Counted from the stretch's first letter, positions 17,373 through 31,464 are shown. The stretch: DNA of 64,000 nucleotides from Occallatibacter gabretensis (GCF_001449115.1 NZ_LAIJ01000009.1:1-64000); one strand, 5' to 3'. The notes: a model not told the origin generated them from the letters alone. Numbers and translations are program-made.

Positions 17373-18758
17373 CTATTTCGCGTCCTTAATTCGCAATTCA
17401 TCTGGAAGCCGCAGAGCAGCGGCCGCAGGATCGTCTTTAAAGGTAAATATCAGATAATCATCGTCCGCACTGGCATCTTTTGGTTCGTAGGAAACGCTCG
17501 AAATTGTCCAGCCGAGAGCAAGTTGTTGCTCGAAAGGATTGGGGCGCCCTCCCACCGTCCAGTTTTCGAACTCTTTCACCGTCAATCTGCCTGCCATGAG
17601 CTCTTGGAGAGCCCGTCCTGAAATTCTGACCGTCATGGATTGCTTTCCTATCGACATACTAGTGGGAAGATACCGCCCTCGCGCTTGTGCAGAAAACATG
17701 CCTTGTTCGTGCCAAGATCGTGCCTCGTACCCGCTCAGATAGGGAGCCGGAAGGATATCTCGTAAATGCATAAGACAACTCAGGTCGAGATTCTTCTGAG
17801 ATTTCTGTTCAAAGACGTAGAGATGCCAGATACGCGGATTCTTTGAAGAGTCCCGTGAGCCTGTCATCGCACGTTTCACGGAGAAGACGGCGACAAAATC
17901 GATTGTGCTTTCATCGGCTAGAAATGTCTCGATGACCTGCTGGCCGGAGAATGTATTGTTAACTCGGTCCACCCGGTAGATATCGTTAAACAACTGGCAG
18001 CCTGCATCTCCAAGAAAAACTCCGCGATGAGCACCATTGGAAACATTCTGTAACTGGTCCGACTTTGATTTTAGGACCTGGTAAAGTGGGTTCTCACGAA
18101 GGTCATAAGCTAAGGACGGCATTGTGCAGAATGTGTTTGACTGAGGATGCACATAGTCACGCCAACTGATCGTAACTTTGATGTCTTTGCCTGCCCAATG
18201 TAACGGATGGTCGGTGCTCCTGTTCTTAAGCCACGCTGCCAAGGCAAGGCGTAGCTGTGGATCCATCTGGAAAGACTTCGTAATCAATCTTCGCCGGTCG
18301 AACCGAGTTCTTCCAAATTCATCGCGGACATACCCACTGCGCTCTTGAAAAGTGTAGTGAAGATGGGCAGAGGAACCCGTTAGAATTTCGTCGCAAGTCC
18401 GATTGATAATTTTTGCCGCTCGGCGCATAAAGGCCTGACCAGAGAGAAGGGCATCCGAAATGGCGGCAACATCAACCGAGACTGGGGCACTGGACAGAAG
18501 ATCGGGTGAATAAATATCAGGAGTTCTATTTCCCATCGGGCGATCGATTTCGAGCCGCGCAACTTTGGTCAGCGCCCAACTAAGGGCAAGTTCGAACTCC
18601 GCGGGTATAGCTTGATCAGCGCTAACGTTTTCCAAACGCTTCAGCAAATCGGTCGCTTTACTCCGAACAAGCCAAGGTCCAAGCTCATTGAGCATTTGCT
18701 GTAGTTGTCGTCGTCCGAAGATCGGCATCGTTCGTGAGACACACCTTTTGGGTCGCAC
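17373..18758 (-). CDS. Unrecognised 461-residue protein
   Basis: Starts at GTG 18758, or at ATG 18725 (MPIFGRRQLQQMLNELG); neither has a strong ribosome-binding site. It is soluble, with no signal peptide or membrane helix. Readable stretches include ISDALLSGQAFMRRAAKII near residue 120, a central SWRDYVHPQSNTFCTMPS, VRISGRALQELMAGRLTVKE near 390, and a beta-rich C-terminus. The codon use is visibly more AT-rich and mixed than that of the flanking mannosidase and phosphoesterase genes, suggesting transfer. It stands alone between convergent and tandem neighbours. I recognise no fold and no catalytic motif. Confidence 0.75.
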   Translation of the reverse strand: MRPKRCVSRTMPIFGRRQLQQMLNELGPWLVRSKATDLLKRLENVSADQAIPAEFELALSWALTKVARLEIDRPMGNRTPDIYSPDLLSSAPVSVDVAAISDALLSGQAFMRRAAKIINRTCDEILTGSSAHLHYTFQERSGYVRDEFGRTRFDRRRLITKSFQMDPQLRLALAAWLKNRSTDHPLHWAGKDIKVTISWRDYVHPQSNTFCTMPSLAYDLRENPLYQVLKSKSDQLQNVSNGAHRGVFLGDAGCQLFNDIYRVDRVNNTFSGQQVIETFLADESTIDFVAVFSVKRAMTGSRDSSKNPRIWHLYVFEQKSQKNLDLSCLMHLRDILPAPYLSGYEARSWHEQGMFSAQARGRYLPTSMSIGKQSMTVRISGRALQELMAGRLTVKEFENWTVGGRPNPFEQQLALGWTISSVSYEPKDASADDDYLIFTFKDDPAAAALRLPDELRIKDAK

Positions 18759-18861
18759 TACTCATTGTAGGGGGAACTGATCTTCCGCTCCGAGTTCGAC
18801 GACTTTCCGCCTTCACAGTATCTCCGCCGGGTGCGCCAGTCCTTCCGTGATAGCTAAAAAG

Positions 18862-18895
18862 GTTCCCCCTTCGCAATTTCTCGCAAAGGGGGAAC
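18862..18895. terminator. Hairpin between the 461-residue gene start and phosphoesterase end
   Basis: GTTCCCCCTT (18862-18871) and AAGGGGGAAC (18886-18895) form a perfect 10-bp stem. On the reverse strand it lies 46 bp past the phosphoesterase stop and is followed by TTTTTAGC, consistent with a terminator. Confidence 0.7.
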
Positions 18896-18940
18896 TTGTA
18901 CTGAAGCAACGTCAAGCCCGGCGTGGCCGGGACGATCCGG

Positions 18941-20272
18941 TTAGTACCTGTTAGCTGGACCGTGGCAGGTGCCGACGCCCTTGTCGCTGAAAGTAGCCGG
19001 ACCGGTTGGCTGTGCAGGATCCTTCAACGCCGATTCATAATCCCACGCGTAGCCGTTCTCATTCAGCGTCAGTCCCATCACGCCCCAGAATTGCCCGGTT
19101 CCCGCCTCGAGATTCTCTGCATTGAACTTCGGGTTGCCGGTAGGATCAGCGGTTGTCGTGTCACTTGTGACGATTGGATCGAGTGTCTCGCCACCGGTGC
19201 CCACGACGAATTCCCGAATGCCCCTCTTCGGATCGGATTTCCCGGAGGGATCAAGCGGGCGGTAGCGGCCATAGAGGTGGTCATGTCCGTTCAGGACCAG
19301 GTCGGCTCCATGCTCATACAGTAGCTGCCAGAAGGCCACAGCGGTTGGTCCCTCGGGTACGGCGATGCCGTTGGTAGGACTGAACACGGGCTGGTGCCAG
19401 TAGGCAAGTGTGCAGGCGGAGTGATTCTCCTCAAGGTCCTTTTTCAGCCATTCAAGTTCCGCGGCAAACCATGAGCCTGAGCTCGAACATCCGCCTGGCT
19501 GCGTCTCGCACTCAATATTGAGCGAGATAAGATGCCACGCGCCCATATTGTAGGAGTACCAGCCATTTCCGACGCCCACTGGGCCGCCTGACGCGTTGGT
19601 TCCAAGTCCGCCCGTTTGCGCAAAGTGCCCCGCCTGTCCATCCGAATATGGAACGGGCTGGGTGAATGTTCCGGCGGTATCAGGGTTGCCGGAGATGGTC
19701 GCAGTCATCGGGGTTCCATCGGTATTGTGCTGCACTCCATTGAAGTAGGAGAAGTAGCCGTAGCCGGCAACGCCTACCGCGCCGTGCTCGGTATAAAACT
19801 CGTGGTTTCCGGGCGCGGGCCGCGTGATCATTTTGAAAGCGCCATAAGTCGTCTCGTACGAGTTCTCAAAGTCCGAGTATTGTCCCACTTGGTATTGCTC
19901 ATCTCCAAGGAGCGCGACGCGATCAGGTTTCATATTCTCGATCTGCTGCGCGGTAGCTGCCTGGGATGCCAACAGGCTCTGAGCGGAGTCTCCGGCGCAG
20001 TTTTCACCCGCCTTTTCACCACTGGGTTCCGTCTCGCCCGGCTGGCAGGCAACATCGCCAACAACCGCCAGCACTGGCGATTTCTGCAGTGTGTTGTACG
20101 GCCAGGGATTGTCGTTCGGAACCCAATTGTCGAAGGACCAGCCCTTGAGGTTCCACCATGGATTGTCATTGGGCCTTTGATTTTGTGCGCTTGCCCCCGT
20201 TGCAAATGTCAGCACCGCGCCCGCCGCGCCCATGAGCATTGCCGCGCGGAAGCCGTCCTTGATCGTATGCAT
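18941..20272 (-). CDS. Secreted calcineurin-like metallophosphoesterase
   Basis: 443 residues with a signal peptide ending TGASAQ at about 30. The metallophosphoesterase signatures appear in order: VVGDVA (about 71), ALLGDEQY (about 123), APGNHEFY (about 155), LAYWHQPVFSP (about 288) and VLNGHDHLYGRY (about 330). These supply the dinuclear metal ligands. The GDEQ motif replaces the usual GDxxY/GDNxY context. It probably releases phosphate from organic esters in the periplasm or outside, as in purple acid phosphatase or alkaline phosphatase D-like enzymes. A single gene. Confidence 0.9.
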   Translation of the reverse strand: MHTIKDGFRAAMLMGAAGAVLTFATGASAQNQRPNDNPWWNLKGWSFDNWVPNDNPWPYNTLQKSPVLAVVGDVACQPGETEPSGEKAGENCAGDSAQSLLASQAATAQQIENMKPDRVALLGDEQYQVGQYSDFENSYETTYGAFKMITRPAPGNHEFYTEHGAVGVAGYGYFSYFNGVQHNTDGTPMTATISGNPDTAGTFTQPVPYSDGQAGHFAQTGGLGTNASGGPVGVGNGWYSYNMGAWHLISLNIECETQPGGCSSSGSWFAAELEWLKKDLEENHSACTLAYWHQPVFSPTNGIAVPEGPTAVAFWQLLYEHGADLVLNGHDHLYGRYRPLDPSGKSDPKRGIREFVVGTGGETLDPIVTSDTTTADPTGNPKFNAENLEAGTGQFWGVMGLTLNENGYAWDYESALKDPAQPTGPATFSDKGVGTCHGPANRY

Positions 20273-20412
20273 GCAGTCTCTCCCGTTAGAAATTTCTGTC
20301 GATTCTTTCCAATCGGGGACTCTATCCCTCGAATGTTTCGCGTGTGTGAAAAATTTCTAAAGGAAAAATAAGCAACGAGGAAAAGTATTCAACCGACTAA
20401 CGTGGCCGTTGT

Positions 20413-21894
20413 TCATGCGTAGCGAAACAGCGCCATGAAACCAAAATCCATGTGCTGCTGCATGTGACAGTGAAAGAGCGTAAGTCCCGGCTGGTCGGCA
20501 ACCATATCCACCGTGGCGCGCCCAAATGCAGGAACCATCACCGTGTCTTTCTTAATGCCCGCAGTCGGCTTGCCGTTGAGTTCCACAAGCTCAAACAGAT
20601 GCCGGTGCATATGCAGAGGGTGCGAATCGTCACTGCGATTGCGAAACACCAGCCGGTAACGGCCTCCCTGCCGCAACAAGAATTCCCCTTCATGCGGATA
20701 TTCCTTGCCGTTGATCAGCCAATGATTAATCCCACCCGGCCCGCCAGGAATTTTCTCAAAGATCATCTCGATCGTCTGGTCCGGAGCCGGGTGCGTCCCC
20801 GTCGCGCCAAAGCCCGTCGTGCCGAAGATGGTGTAGTCCCACCGCGCCTTCTGAGGTGCAATCCACTGCGCGCGCTGCTGCTGGTTGGCGTATTCCACCA
20901 CCACACCCATGCCGGATTGCCGCGCAAGATCGCCGATCTCTCCTAAAATCCACACACCGGGGTTATTCATCTCCACAATGGCATCCACGCGCTCCCCCGG
21001 CGCAATCTCAATCACCTCCACCGCTTGAGGCGTCGGCACAGGATTGCCGTCCAGCGCGATCACCTGGAACTTATGGCCGGCAAGAGCCACGCGATGAATC
21101 TGCGCAGCGCTCGCGTTGAGCAAATGCATCAGAATGCGCTGACCCGTTTGCACGCGCAGCGGATCACCCGCTCCAAGCATCTTGTCATTGATCGAATAGA
21201 GAGGAGCATTGACCTCGAGTCCGTTCTGTCGCAGGTCCAGCTTTGTTGGTTTTTCGGGCTTCGGATCATTGCGATCGGCTGGCATCTCGTCCTGATCCAT
21301 CGTGGAAAGAAAATATTGCCATTCCCGCAGCGCCAGAAAGACTTCCTGATCGTAGTGCCCGGGATCATTCCCCGAATCGATCATGAAAAAACCGAACTGA
21401 CCGGTATACGAGCCCCGATGCAGATCCAGCATGGCTGTAGTGTGCGAGTGGTACCACCTCGAGCCCGCCGGATTGGCCACGAATTGGTAGCGCCGTCGCC
21501 CGTGCGGCGGCACCGGCGGCGCGCCTTCCTCTTCCACCCCATCCATCTCCGGCGGAACGAGCAGGCCGTGCCAGTGCACAAACTCCGGAACATCCGTTTC
21601 ATTCGTAACGTCGATCGTGACGGTTTTGCCCTCGCGCACCCGCAGCAGTGGACCCGGAACTTTGTTGTTGTAGCCAATGGTGCTGATCACAACCTGCGGG
21701 GCCAGTTCCACCAGCATGGGCGCAATCTGCAGGCTGAAATCCGCTCCAGGCTCCATGGTCTTCGGCTCCAACGGCGAAGCCATCCCATGCTGTTGCGGCG
21801 CGCCCATCGACTCCCCAAGCGCGGACCCTGGCTTACCTGCCCCGGCTGCGATCATGGTGGCACATCCAAGCCGTACAAAATCCCTTCGCCTCAT
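20413..21894 (-). CDS. Multicopper oxidase with Tat signal
   Basis: 493 residues. The N-terminus MRRRDFVRLGCATMIAAGAG is a twin-arginine type signal, fitting export of a folded copper enzyme. All four copper-binding motifs are present: FVHWHGLLVP (about 105), WYHSHTTAML (about 147), HPLHMHRHLFEL (about 430) and LFHCHMQQHMDFGFM (about 475), the last supplying the type-1 Cys, His and Met. Three cupredoxin domains are expected. The family oxidises phenols or metal ions (laccase, CueO, bilirubin oxidase); no Met-rich copper-sensing loop is evident. No copper-resistance genes are adjacent. Confidence 0.93.
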   Translation of the reverse strand: MRRRDFVRLGCATMIAAGAGKPGSALGESMGAPQQHGMASPLEPKTMEPGADFSLQIAPMLVELAPQVVISTIGYNNKVPGPLLRVREGKTVTIDVTNETDVPEFVHWHGLLVPPEMDGVEEEGAPPVPPHGRRRYQFVANPAGSRWYHSHTTAMLDLHRGSYTGQFGFFMIDSGNDPGHYDQEVFLALREWQYFLSTMDQDEMPADRNDPKPEKPTKLDLRQNGLEVNAPLYSINDKMLGAGDPLRVQTGQRILMHLLNASAAQIHRVALAGHKFQVIALDGNPVPTPQAVEVIEIAPGERVDAIVEMNNPGVWILGEIGDLARQSGMGVVVEYANQQQRAQWIAPQKARWDYTIFGTTGFGATGTHPAPDQTIEMIFEKIPGGPGGINHWLINGKEYPHEGEFLLRQGGRYRLVFRNRSDDSHPLHMHRHLFELVELNGKPTAGIKKDTVMVPAFGRATVDMVADQPGLTLFHCHMQQHMDFGFMALFRYA

Positions 21895-22066
21895 GCGATC
21901 CTCATCCCCGCTGCAAATAAATTAGGTTGGCGCACACCCGATTACGCACACGTAAGGATGCACAAGCCAGAACGCAGCACAGAGGGCAAAAGCGAATAAT
22001 TTCCCGTCGTGGACTTCGTTCTACAGAAAGTTTCTCAGAATGCCATCAAAGCAATGTAAAGCCGGG

Positions 22067-22105
22067 TGCCTCATTCATGCGCGGCAGTATCGCGCATGGG
22101 TGGGG
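22067..22105. repeat. Palindromic element, CATGCGCG family (copy 2)
   Basis: Contains TCATTCATGCGCGGCAG and CGCGCATGGGTGGGG, nearly identical to 23893-23935. It is part of the larger duplicated segment that includes the cupin gene. Confidence 0.75.
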
Positions 22106-22113
22106 TAGCACAA

Positions 22114-22596
22114 TCAAACTGAGCCACCACCGCTCTTTCCCATCATCTTCACAAAATAAAACGTCATCCGCGTCGTCCCTGTATTCCGCACGCCGTGCAG
22201 AACATTCGCTTCGGCAAACACCATATCGCCCGTCTTCACCTGCGTCGCAACGCCATTGATGGAAAACTCTCCAGTTCCCTCACCCACAATCATGATCTCT
22301 TCTTCGGGATGCCTGTGCGGCGGATGAGGCTGCGCCCCAGGTTCCAGCGTGACTAATCCCGTGGCAAGCGCGGCAAGCTGCATCGTCGGGCCATTGAAAG
22401 GCACATAAGCTTTAGCGCCCGGCGCAGCACCCTCTGCTCGAATGCCGTCGATCTTGACCACTCTGCTCTCAAGCGGCGAGCCATCTGTTTTCGTCTCCAC
22501 ATGGGTAATCTGCGACCCGGATTGCGCACCCGCTTCTGGCAACAGGGCCGCAGCCGAAAGCCCTGACAACGATGTCAGAAATCTTCTTCTATCCAT
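22114..22596 (-). CDS. Secreted cupin-domain protein
   Basis: 160 residues. The leader MDRRRFLTSLSGLSAAALLP resembles a Tat signal, ending PEAGA. A single cupin barrel spans about residues 65-155, with metal-binding motif 1 HPPHRHPEEEIMIVGEGTG (two His, one Glu) and motif 2 FAEANVLHGVRNTG (His). The substrate is unknown; small secreted cupins of this type can be isomerases, dioxygenases or binding proteins. A damaged second copy lies at 23947-24195 on the other side of the methyltransferase gene. Confidence 0.88.
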   Translation of the reverse strand: MDRRRFLTSLSGLSAAALLPEAGAQSGSQITHVETKTDGSPLESRVVKIDGIRAEGAAPGAKAYVPFNGPTMQLAALATGLVTLEPGAQPHPPHRHPEEEIMIVGEGTGEFSINGVATQVKTGDMVFAEANVLHGVRNTGTTRMTFYFVKMMGKSGGGSV

Positions 22597-22665
22597 GGAT
22601 CCCCGCTTTCACCGGCAAGTGTATAAGATATGCAACTTCAGTTCCGGCCAGAGAAGCAACAACAA

Positions 22666-23688
22666 CTACTTAATTCCAATCGCCACGGATTCCGCGCCGA
22701 CCAGCGGTTCCGCGTGTACTTCGCGGAAGCCTGCTTCCTTCATCCAGCCGATGCAATCTGCCAGGGTGTAATCGAAACCACCTTTAGTTTCGATCAACAT
22801 GTTGAGGCTCATCATCAGGCCGAAGGCGTTCTTCGAGCGGTCGTCATCAATCATGGCGTCGTAGACAACGAAGGCTCCGCCCTCTGGAAGCGCGGCGTAG
22901 GCCTTGGCGATCAGCAACTTCTTCTGCTTCAGGTCCCAGTCATGCAGAATGTGACCCATTGTGATTACATCGACCTTCGGCAAATCTTCAACGAAGAAGT
23001 CGCCGGGCTGGAAGCGCACACGATCGCTGAGGTTGTTGGCCGCGACGTACTCCTCAAAGATCGGTGCGGTAACGGCAAGGTCATAGCCGATGCCGTTGAG
23101 GTGCGGGTTGGCCAGCGCAATTTGCACAGCGAGATCGCCTTGTGCACTGCCGACGTCGGCATAGGTCTTGTACTTCGCCCATGGGATCTTGTGCGCAATT
23201 TCTATGTTCGCGCCGTGGCTTATACCTGACATGGCTGAGAGAAAGTCGCGCAGACGTTCTGGATCGGCATAGAGCTTATGAAAAAACGAGTCGTCTGGAT
23301 TCTCACGTGCCTCGTTCTGCATCTGGCCCGTGCGAAGAGCCTCGGTGAGATTTCCCCAAAAGCGATAAAGCCGGTTGTTCGCCATCTCGAGGATACCGCC
23401 GATGTAGCTGGGCTTCTGCCGGTCGAGAAAGAGATCGGTCTCCGGCGTATTGGCGTAAGTGCTGCCGATACGGGTGAGAAAGTCCAGCGCGACCAGCGCG
23501 TCGAGAAAGTCGCGTGCGGCGCGCGGGTGCAGACCGAGACGGCCGGCGAGGGGTTCAAACTCCTCCGGCCCCCCGGCGAGCTCTGTGAAGAGACGCATCT
23601 CGATAGCGCTTAGCAGTATCTTCGAGGGCCAGAAAGCGAATCCCGTTTGCAAAATTTTTTCAGGGGTGATGCCCACAGTTCGCGACAT
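22666..23688 (-). CDS. SAM-dependent methyltransferase, O-methyltransferase family 2 type
   Basis: 340 residues. The N-terminal dimerisation/winged-helix part (about 10-100) reads [20 protein letters not shown] and [19 protein letters not shown]. The Rossmann SAM-binding motif [16 protein letters not shown] is at about residue 172. Later come [20 protein letters not shown] followed by [12 protein letters not shown], typical of small-molecule O-methyltransferases, where the HDW His acts as base. The substrate is probably a phenolic or polyketide hydroxyl, but no biosynthetic cluster is adjacent. It sits between the intact and the decayed cupin copies. Confidence 0.9.
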   Translation of the reverse strand: MSRTVGITPEKILQTGFAFWPSKILLSAIEMRLFTELAGGPEEFEPLAGRLGLHPRAARDFLDALVALDFLTRIGSTYANTPETDLFLDRQKPSYIGGILEMANNRLYRFWGNLTEALRTGQMQNEARENPDDSFFHKLYADPERLRDFLSAMSGISHGANIEIAHKIPWAKYKTYADVGSAQGDLAVQIALANPHLNGIGYDLAVTAPIFEEYVAANNLSDRVRFQPGDFFVEDLPKVDVITMGHILHDWDLKQKKLLIAKAYAALPEGGAFVVYDAMIDDDRSKNAFGLMMSLNMLIETKGGFDYTLADCIGWMKEAGFREVHAEPLVGAESVAIGIK

Positions 23689-23892
23689 GAGGTCGCTCCT
23701 TATCTTTCACGATCAGCGTGGAAACTGAATTTTGGGAGACAGGGCAATTCTATCTGTTTGGCGGGTGGCCGCAATCTCTGGTGAGGATTATTAAATTGCG
23801 GGTGCCTCCGGTCCCTCGCATTTGGGGACCGGAGATGGCGGGTGACTTGGACGTTGCTCCCGGCGTCCCACACGACAGGCCTCCGTCTAAGT

Positions 23893-23935
23893 CGCCGGGT
23901 CCCCCATTCATGCGGGGCATTATCGCGCATGGGTG
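23893..23935. repeat. Palindromic element, CATGCGCG family (copy 3)
   Basis: CCGGGTCCCCCATTCATGCG and TCGCGCATGGGTGGGG, matching 22067-22105. It forms the left end of the second copy of the cupin segment. Confidence 0.75.
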
Positions 23936-23946
23936 GGGTAGCACAA

Positions 23947-24195
23947 TCAAACTGAGCCACCACCGTTCTTCCCCATCATCTTCACAAAATAAAACGTCAT
24001 CCGCTAAGCCTTAGCGCCCGGCGCAGCACCCTCCGCTCGAACGCCGTCAATCCTGACCACCCCGCTCTCAAGCGGCAAGCCATCTTTCTTCGTCTCCACA
24101 TGAGTAATCTGCGACCCCGCCTGAGCCCCCGCCTCCGGCAACAAAGCCACAGCCGACACCCCCGACAACGATGTCAGAAATCTTCTTCGATCCAT
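23947..24195 (-). pseudogene. Decayed second copy of the cupin gene with 234-bp internal deletion
   Basis: The reverse strand begins MDRRRFLTSLSGVSAVALLP, nearly the same as the cupin at 22114-22596, and runs in register to GAAPGAKA (24004-24195). The sequence then jumps to the last codons of the cupin (RMTFYFVKMMGKNGGGSV, TGA at 23947). Comparison with the intact gene shows that 22172-22405 is missing, 234 bp or exactly 78 codons. The join fuses TA from a Tyr codon to G from a Thr codon, giving TAG. The frame is therefore kept across the deletion except for one amber codon. The cupin metal-binding core is lost, so the product would be inactive. Flanking sequence on both sides is also duplicated. 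Confidence 0.9.
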
Positions 24196-24296
24196 AGATC
24201 CCCGCTTTCACCGGCAAGTGTATAAGATTTGCGGCTTCAGCTCCGCCATGCGCGTTTATCGGAAGTGGTCTGGCGTGAACGCTGTATAGTGTAACC

Positions 24297-25643
24297 GTGC
24301 CCGCCGAACTTCCACCGTCGATCGCGTTCATGCTGGACGAGTTCCGGGGTAGTCAATTAGAGCTGTCCGAGATTAGTAAAAGGCTCAACGATAGGTCGTT
24401 TATTAAAGATTTCTTCGATCAGTGCAGGGCAGGGATCAGTGCTTTCAAGTATGCCGATCGCCTCCGGGCGCGACCCAGCAAGTTTGATATCTATGCAGGA
24501 AGCGGGCTAAACCCTCTCTCCTCCGCCGGAAAGTGTCAAGAGTCTCAGTGCGTAATTGACTATGCGCACCACTTTGCACGGACCGCTTGCTTTTATTCGG
24601 ATCGGGTTGTTATACCAGACCCATTCAGCTTCACATATATCGAAGCTACAGCCGAAGAAATACTCTGTTCTCTAAGTGTGCTAAAGGTCCTAAAGCCCTT
24701 GCTTGAGGCCGGCGTTATCGTTTTCGGCCCAGCCGCCTTCCTGTCGTGTCCCAATTGCGCAAAAGTGATGGAATCGGAGCGAAAGCAGGTCACAAGCCAG
24801 CTTTGGCGCGAGTTCACAAATTCGTCTCCGGACGTATTCAGATACAAAGACGGCAGAAGATGGCGGATGTCTTTTGGTTCGCCGCTGTTCACGAACAGCG
24901 GCGTCCAGTTCCGATTTACAACTCCAGCGACTAAGGAAGCGATCGCTGCGACAAGGCCGGACGCATTATTGACAGGCAAAAATGCGATGAATCTCGTTCG
25001 GCAGTATCGCGATGTTATACAGAAGCATTGTGCTCATTGCGCGCATGATGTGGTGTTCGATAGCCTTACCGCCAGTCGCTGTAATACTACCGTGGTCACC
25101 AGCACGCCAGAAGAGGCCGCAGGATACCGTCTACTGGATGGGCGCAAAGTCGGCGGAACGTTACCAGACTGGTCAATGTTGCGGACCATCCGGCTGCCTG
25201 CCCTGGAGCGCCTCACCGCATCGCAAGCGTTGCAGGTGCGGGAGGAAGCACACAAAGCATTGCCCGCGTTTCGGGCGAAGGTGCAGCGAGAGCTCATGTC
25301 GCTAAAAGATGTCTCGGATGAAGGGGAAGAAAAACGTGCCTTAGCAGCAGCGGCCGACCTCCGGGTAGCTGCGCAGGAGCTGCGGGGCCAGCTCGCGAGT
25401 CTCAGCCTACCCTCCGTTCGCAGGAGAGAGAAGCTATTTGGAGGTCTGGCGGTCGCTTTTCAGATTGTTGCACTGGGCAGCCATGACCCTGCCGTCACAA
25501 TTGCGGCGATCGGCACGTTTGCCGGGCTGATGGTTGCGGCGCATAAGAGTGAGAGTGACCGCCAAGAAAAGCATGAAGTACTTGTTCATCAACCTGCCTA
25601 TGTTCTGCTTACAGCCGAACGCATCCACGAGGCAAGCCATTAA
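24297..25643 (+). CDS. Unrecognised 448-residue protein with C-terminal membrane segment
   Basis: Begins at GTG 24297 (MPAELPPSIAFMLDEFRG); an alternative is ATG 24330. No ribosome-binding site is visible, but TATAGT (24285-24290) ends 6 bp before the GTG, so the message may be leaderless. Two Cys pairs, CPNCAK (about 160) and CAHCAH (about 245), could hold a zinc ion. A charged helical stretch (about 320-375, LAAAADLRVAAQELRGQLAS) is followed by one or two hydrophobic segments (about 383-415) and a polar tail. I recognise no family. Base composition is lower in GC than in nifJ downstream. Confidence 0.75.
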   Translation: MPAELPPSIAFMLDEFRGSQLELSEISKRLNDRSFIKDFFDQCRAGISAFKYADRLRARPSKFDIYAGSGLNPLSSAGKCQESQCVIDYAHHFARTACFYSDRVVIPDPFSFTYIEATAEEILCSLSVLKVLKPLLEAGVIVFGPAAFLSCPNCAKVMESERKQVTSQLWREFTNSSPDVFRYKDGRRWRMSFGSPLFTNSGVQFRFTTPATKEAIAATRPDALLTGKNAMNLVRQYRDVIQKHCAHCAHDVVFDSLTASRCNTTVVTSTPEEAAGYRLLDGRKVGGTLPDWSMLRTIRLPALERLTASQALQVREEAHKALPAFRAKVQRELMSLKDVSDEGEEKRALAAAADLRVAAQELRGQLASLSLPSVRRREKLFGGLAVAFQIVALGSHDPAVTIAAIGTFAGLMVAAHKSESDRQEKHEVLVHQPAYVLLTAERIHEASH

Positions 25644-25864
25644 AGTCCGCGGATAATTTCAAGGACCACTTGCCGTCTATCTACAGAATGCGCATCCACC
25701 AAATACTCGAAGAGAGCCGATTGGTCGTCAGAAGTCGGTTTCTCGAAAGCGATAGATAGAGAACGGCACTCCTCCCACAGCAGCCTCTTCACGCCACTTC
25801 GCCATCCCACAAAGCCGCCCCAACGCCCCACAGAAATAGTTCTCAAAAACCGATCATTTACCAT
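25640..25864 (-). CDS. Doubtful 74-residue ORF
   Basis: Reads MVNDRFLRTISVGRWGGFVG and ends VVLEIIRGL, overlapping the convergent 448-residue gene by 4 bp. No ribosome-binding site is visible. The composition looks protein-like in its second half (DDQSALFEYLVDAHSVDRRQ). It may be a remnant of a longer gene. Listed with low confidence. Confidence 0.3.
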   Translation of the reverse strand: MVNDRFLRTISVGRWGGFVGWRSGVKRLLWEECRSLSIAFEKPTSDDQSALFEYLVDAHSVDRRQVVLEIIRGL

Positions 25865-26142
25865 ATTATGGAACGCCGTACCACGAAGAAGAGTACATAC
25901 TTATAGATAGCTTGCAATGCGGGAAATGCCTTCTCGACGCGCTTTCCCCCTGTTTGCAACGCCCACTAGACTGTTCAGACAGTGGTTCAGGCCGCAGTGG
26001 GCCAGATAACAGGTTTATGGGAACAAATCGGTCTGAATTCGCCGTGAGCTCGCTTCGGCCAGAGAACCGGCAAGTTCTTATGCAGCAAGAGTTTTAAGCA
26101 GGAAATACAGATAGATCAGGATTGATACCAAGGGGGAACTCC

Positions 26143-30846
<4,704 letters not shown>

Positions 30847-30861
30847 ACAAAATCAATCACT

Positions 30862-30900
30862 AAAGCAAAACGGCGGGCCAATGGCCCGCCGTTTTGCTTT
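30862..30900 (+). terminator. Strong terminator after nifJ
   Basis: AAAGCAAAACGGCGGGCC, a 3-base loop, then its exact complement ending GTTTTGCTTT: an 18-bp perfect stem with T-rich 3' side, 15 bp past the stop. Confidence 0.9.
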
Positions 30901-30972
30901 GGCTACGTCGACGTCTAAAATTCTGATGTGTTGGTATCGAAACAATTACTCAGAAGCAGGGGCTACTAAATT

Positions 30973-31464
30973 CTATTTTCCGCGTGTATCTGAGGTTGCT
31001 GCTACTTCATCGTATGTCCACTCAAACTGTCCCTGCTGGATCATCAACTGAACCTCACGCCGATAACCTCGTGCACTGTATGCTGGCACATTATCGATCG
31101 TAAAATCGGCGGTATCCAAAATATCTTCGACATGCTTTTTTCTGTAAGCTGTGATGCGGATTTTGACATCTTTTAAGTCATAGCTGCAAGAATTAGATAT
31201 TTTCCCAGTTACGATCCAGATCGGACGCATGTCTCCACTTAACCTAAACGCAGTGGATCGTTCGATGGTAGCCAGATCATTTCGACCGGTGCACAAATCA
31301 ATTTCCTCTTTAGTTAGAGCCCGAACGGAAGATTGTGCAGTTGGCTGATTTGCAACATGAGCAGAAGCAGGATTCGCGCTATTAGTCGAAATCCCCTCAC
31401 AACCCATTAAATTTATAGCTACAGCGGAGACGGATATGAATAAGACTTCCTTGAACAGTCGCAT
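30973..31464 (-). CDS. Putative lipoprotein, second gene of an AT-richer pair
   Basis: 163 residues, ATG 31464 with perfect AGGAGGCC upstream. The signal and lipobox (AVAINLMGC) place the lipidated Cys at about 22. The mature protein has a Ser/Asn/Ala linker then a beta-rich domain: AFRLSGDMRPIWIVTGKISN followed by SCSYDLKDVKIRITAYRKK, resembling proteins with an immunoglobulin-like or DUF-type fold. It lies 26 bp after the 106-residue gene upstream and is probably co-transcribed. Function unknown. Confidence 0.78.
   Translation of the reverse strand: MRLFKEVLFISVSAVAINLMGCEGISTNSANPASAHVANQPTAQSSVRALTKEEIDLCTGRNDLATIERSTAFRLSGDMRPIWIVTGKISNSCSYDLKDVKIRITAYRKKHVEDILDTADFTIDNVPAYSARGYRREVQLMIQQGQFEWTYDEVAATSDTRGK

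Noticed and set aside
25912..26097. 61-codon + strand ORF before nifJ
   Set aside because: No ribosome-binding site and no protein-like pattern; treated as intergenic sequence upstream of nifJ.
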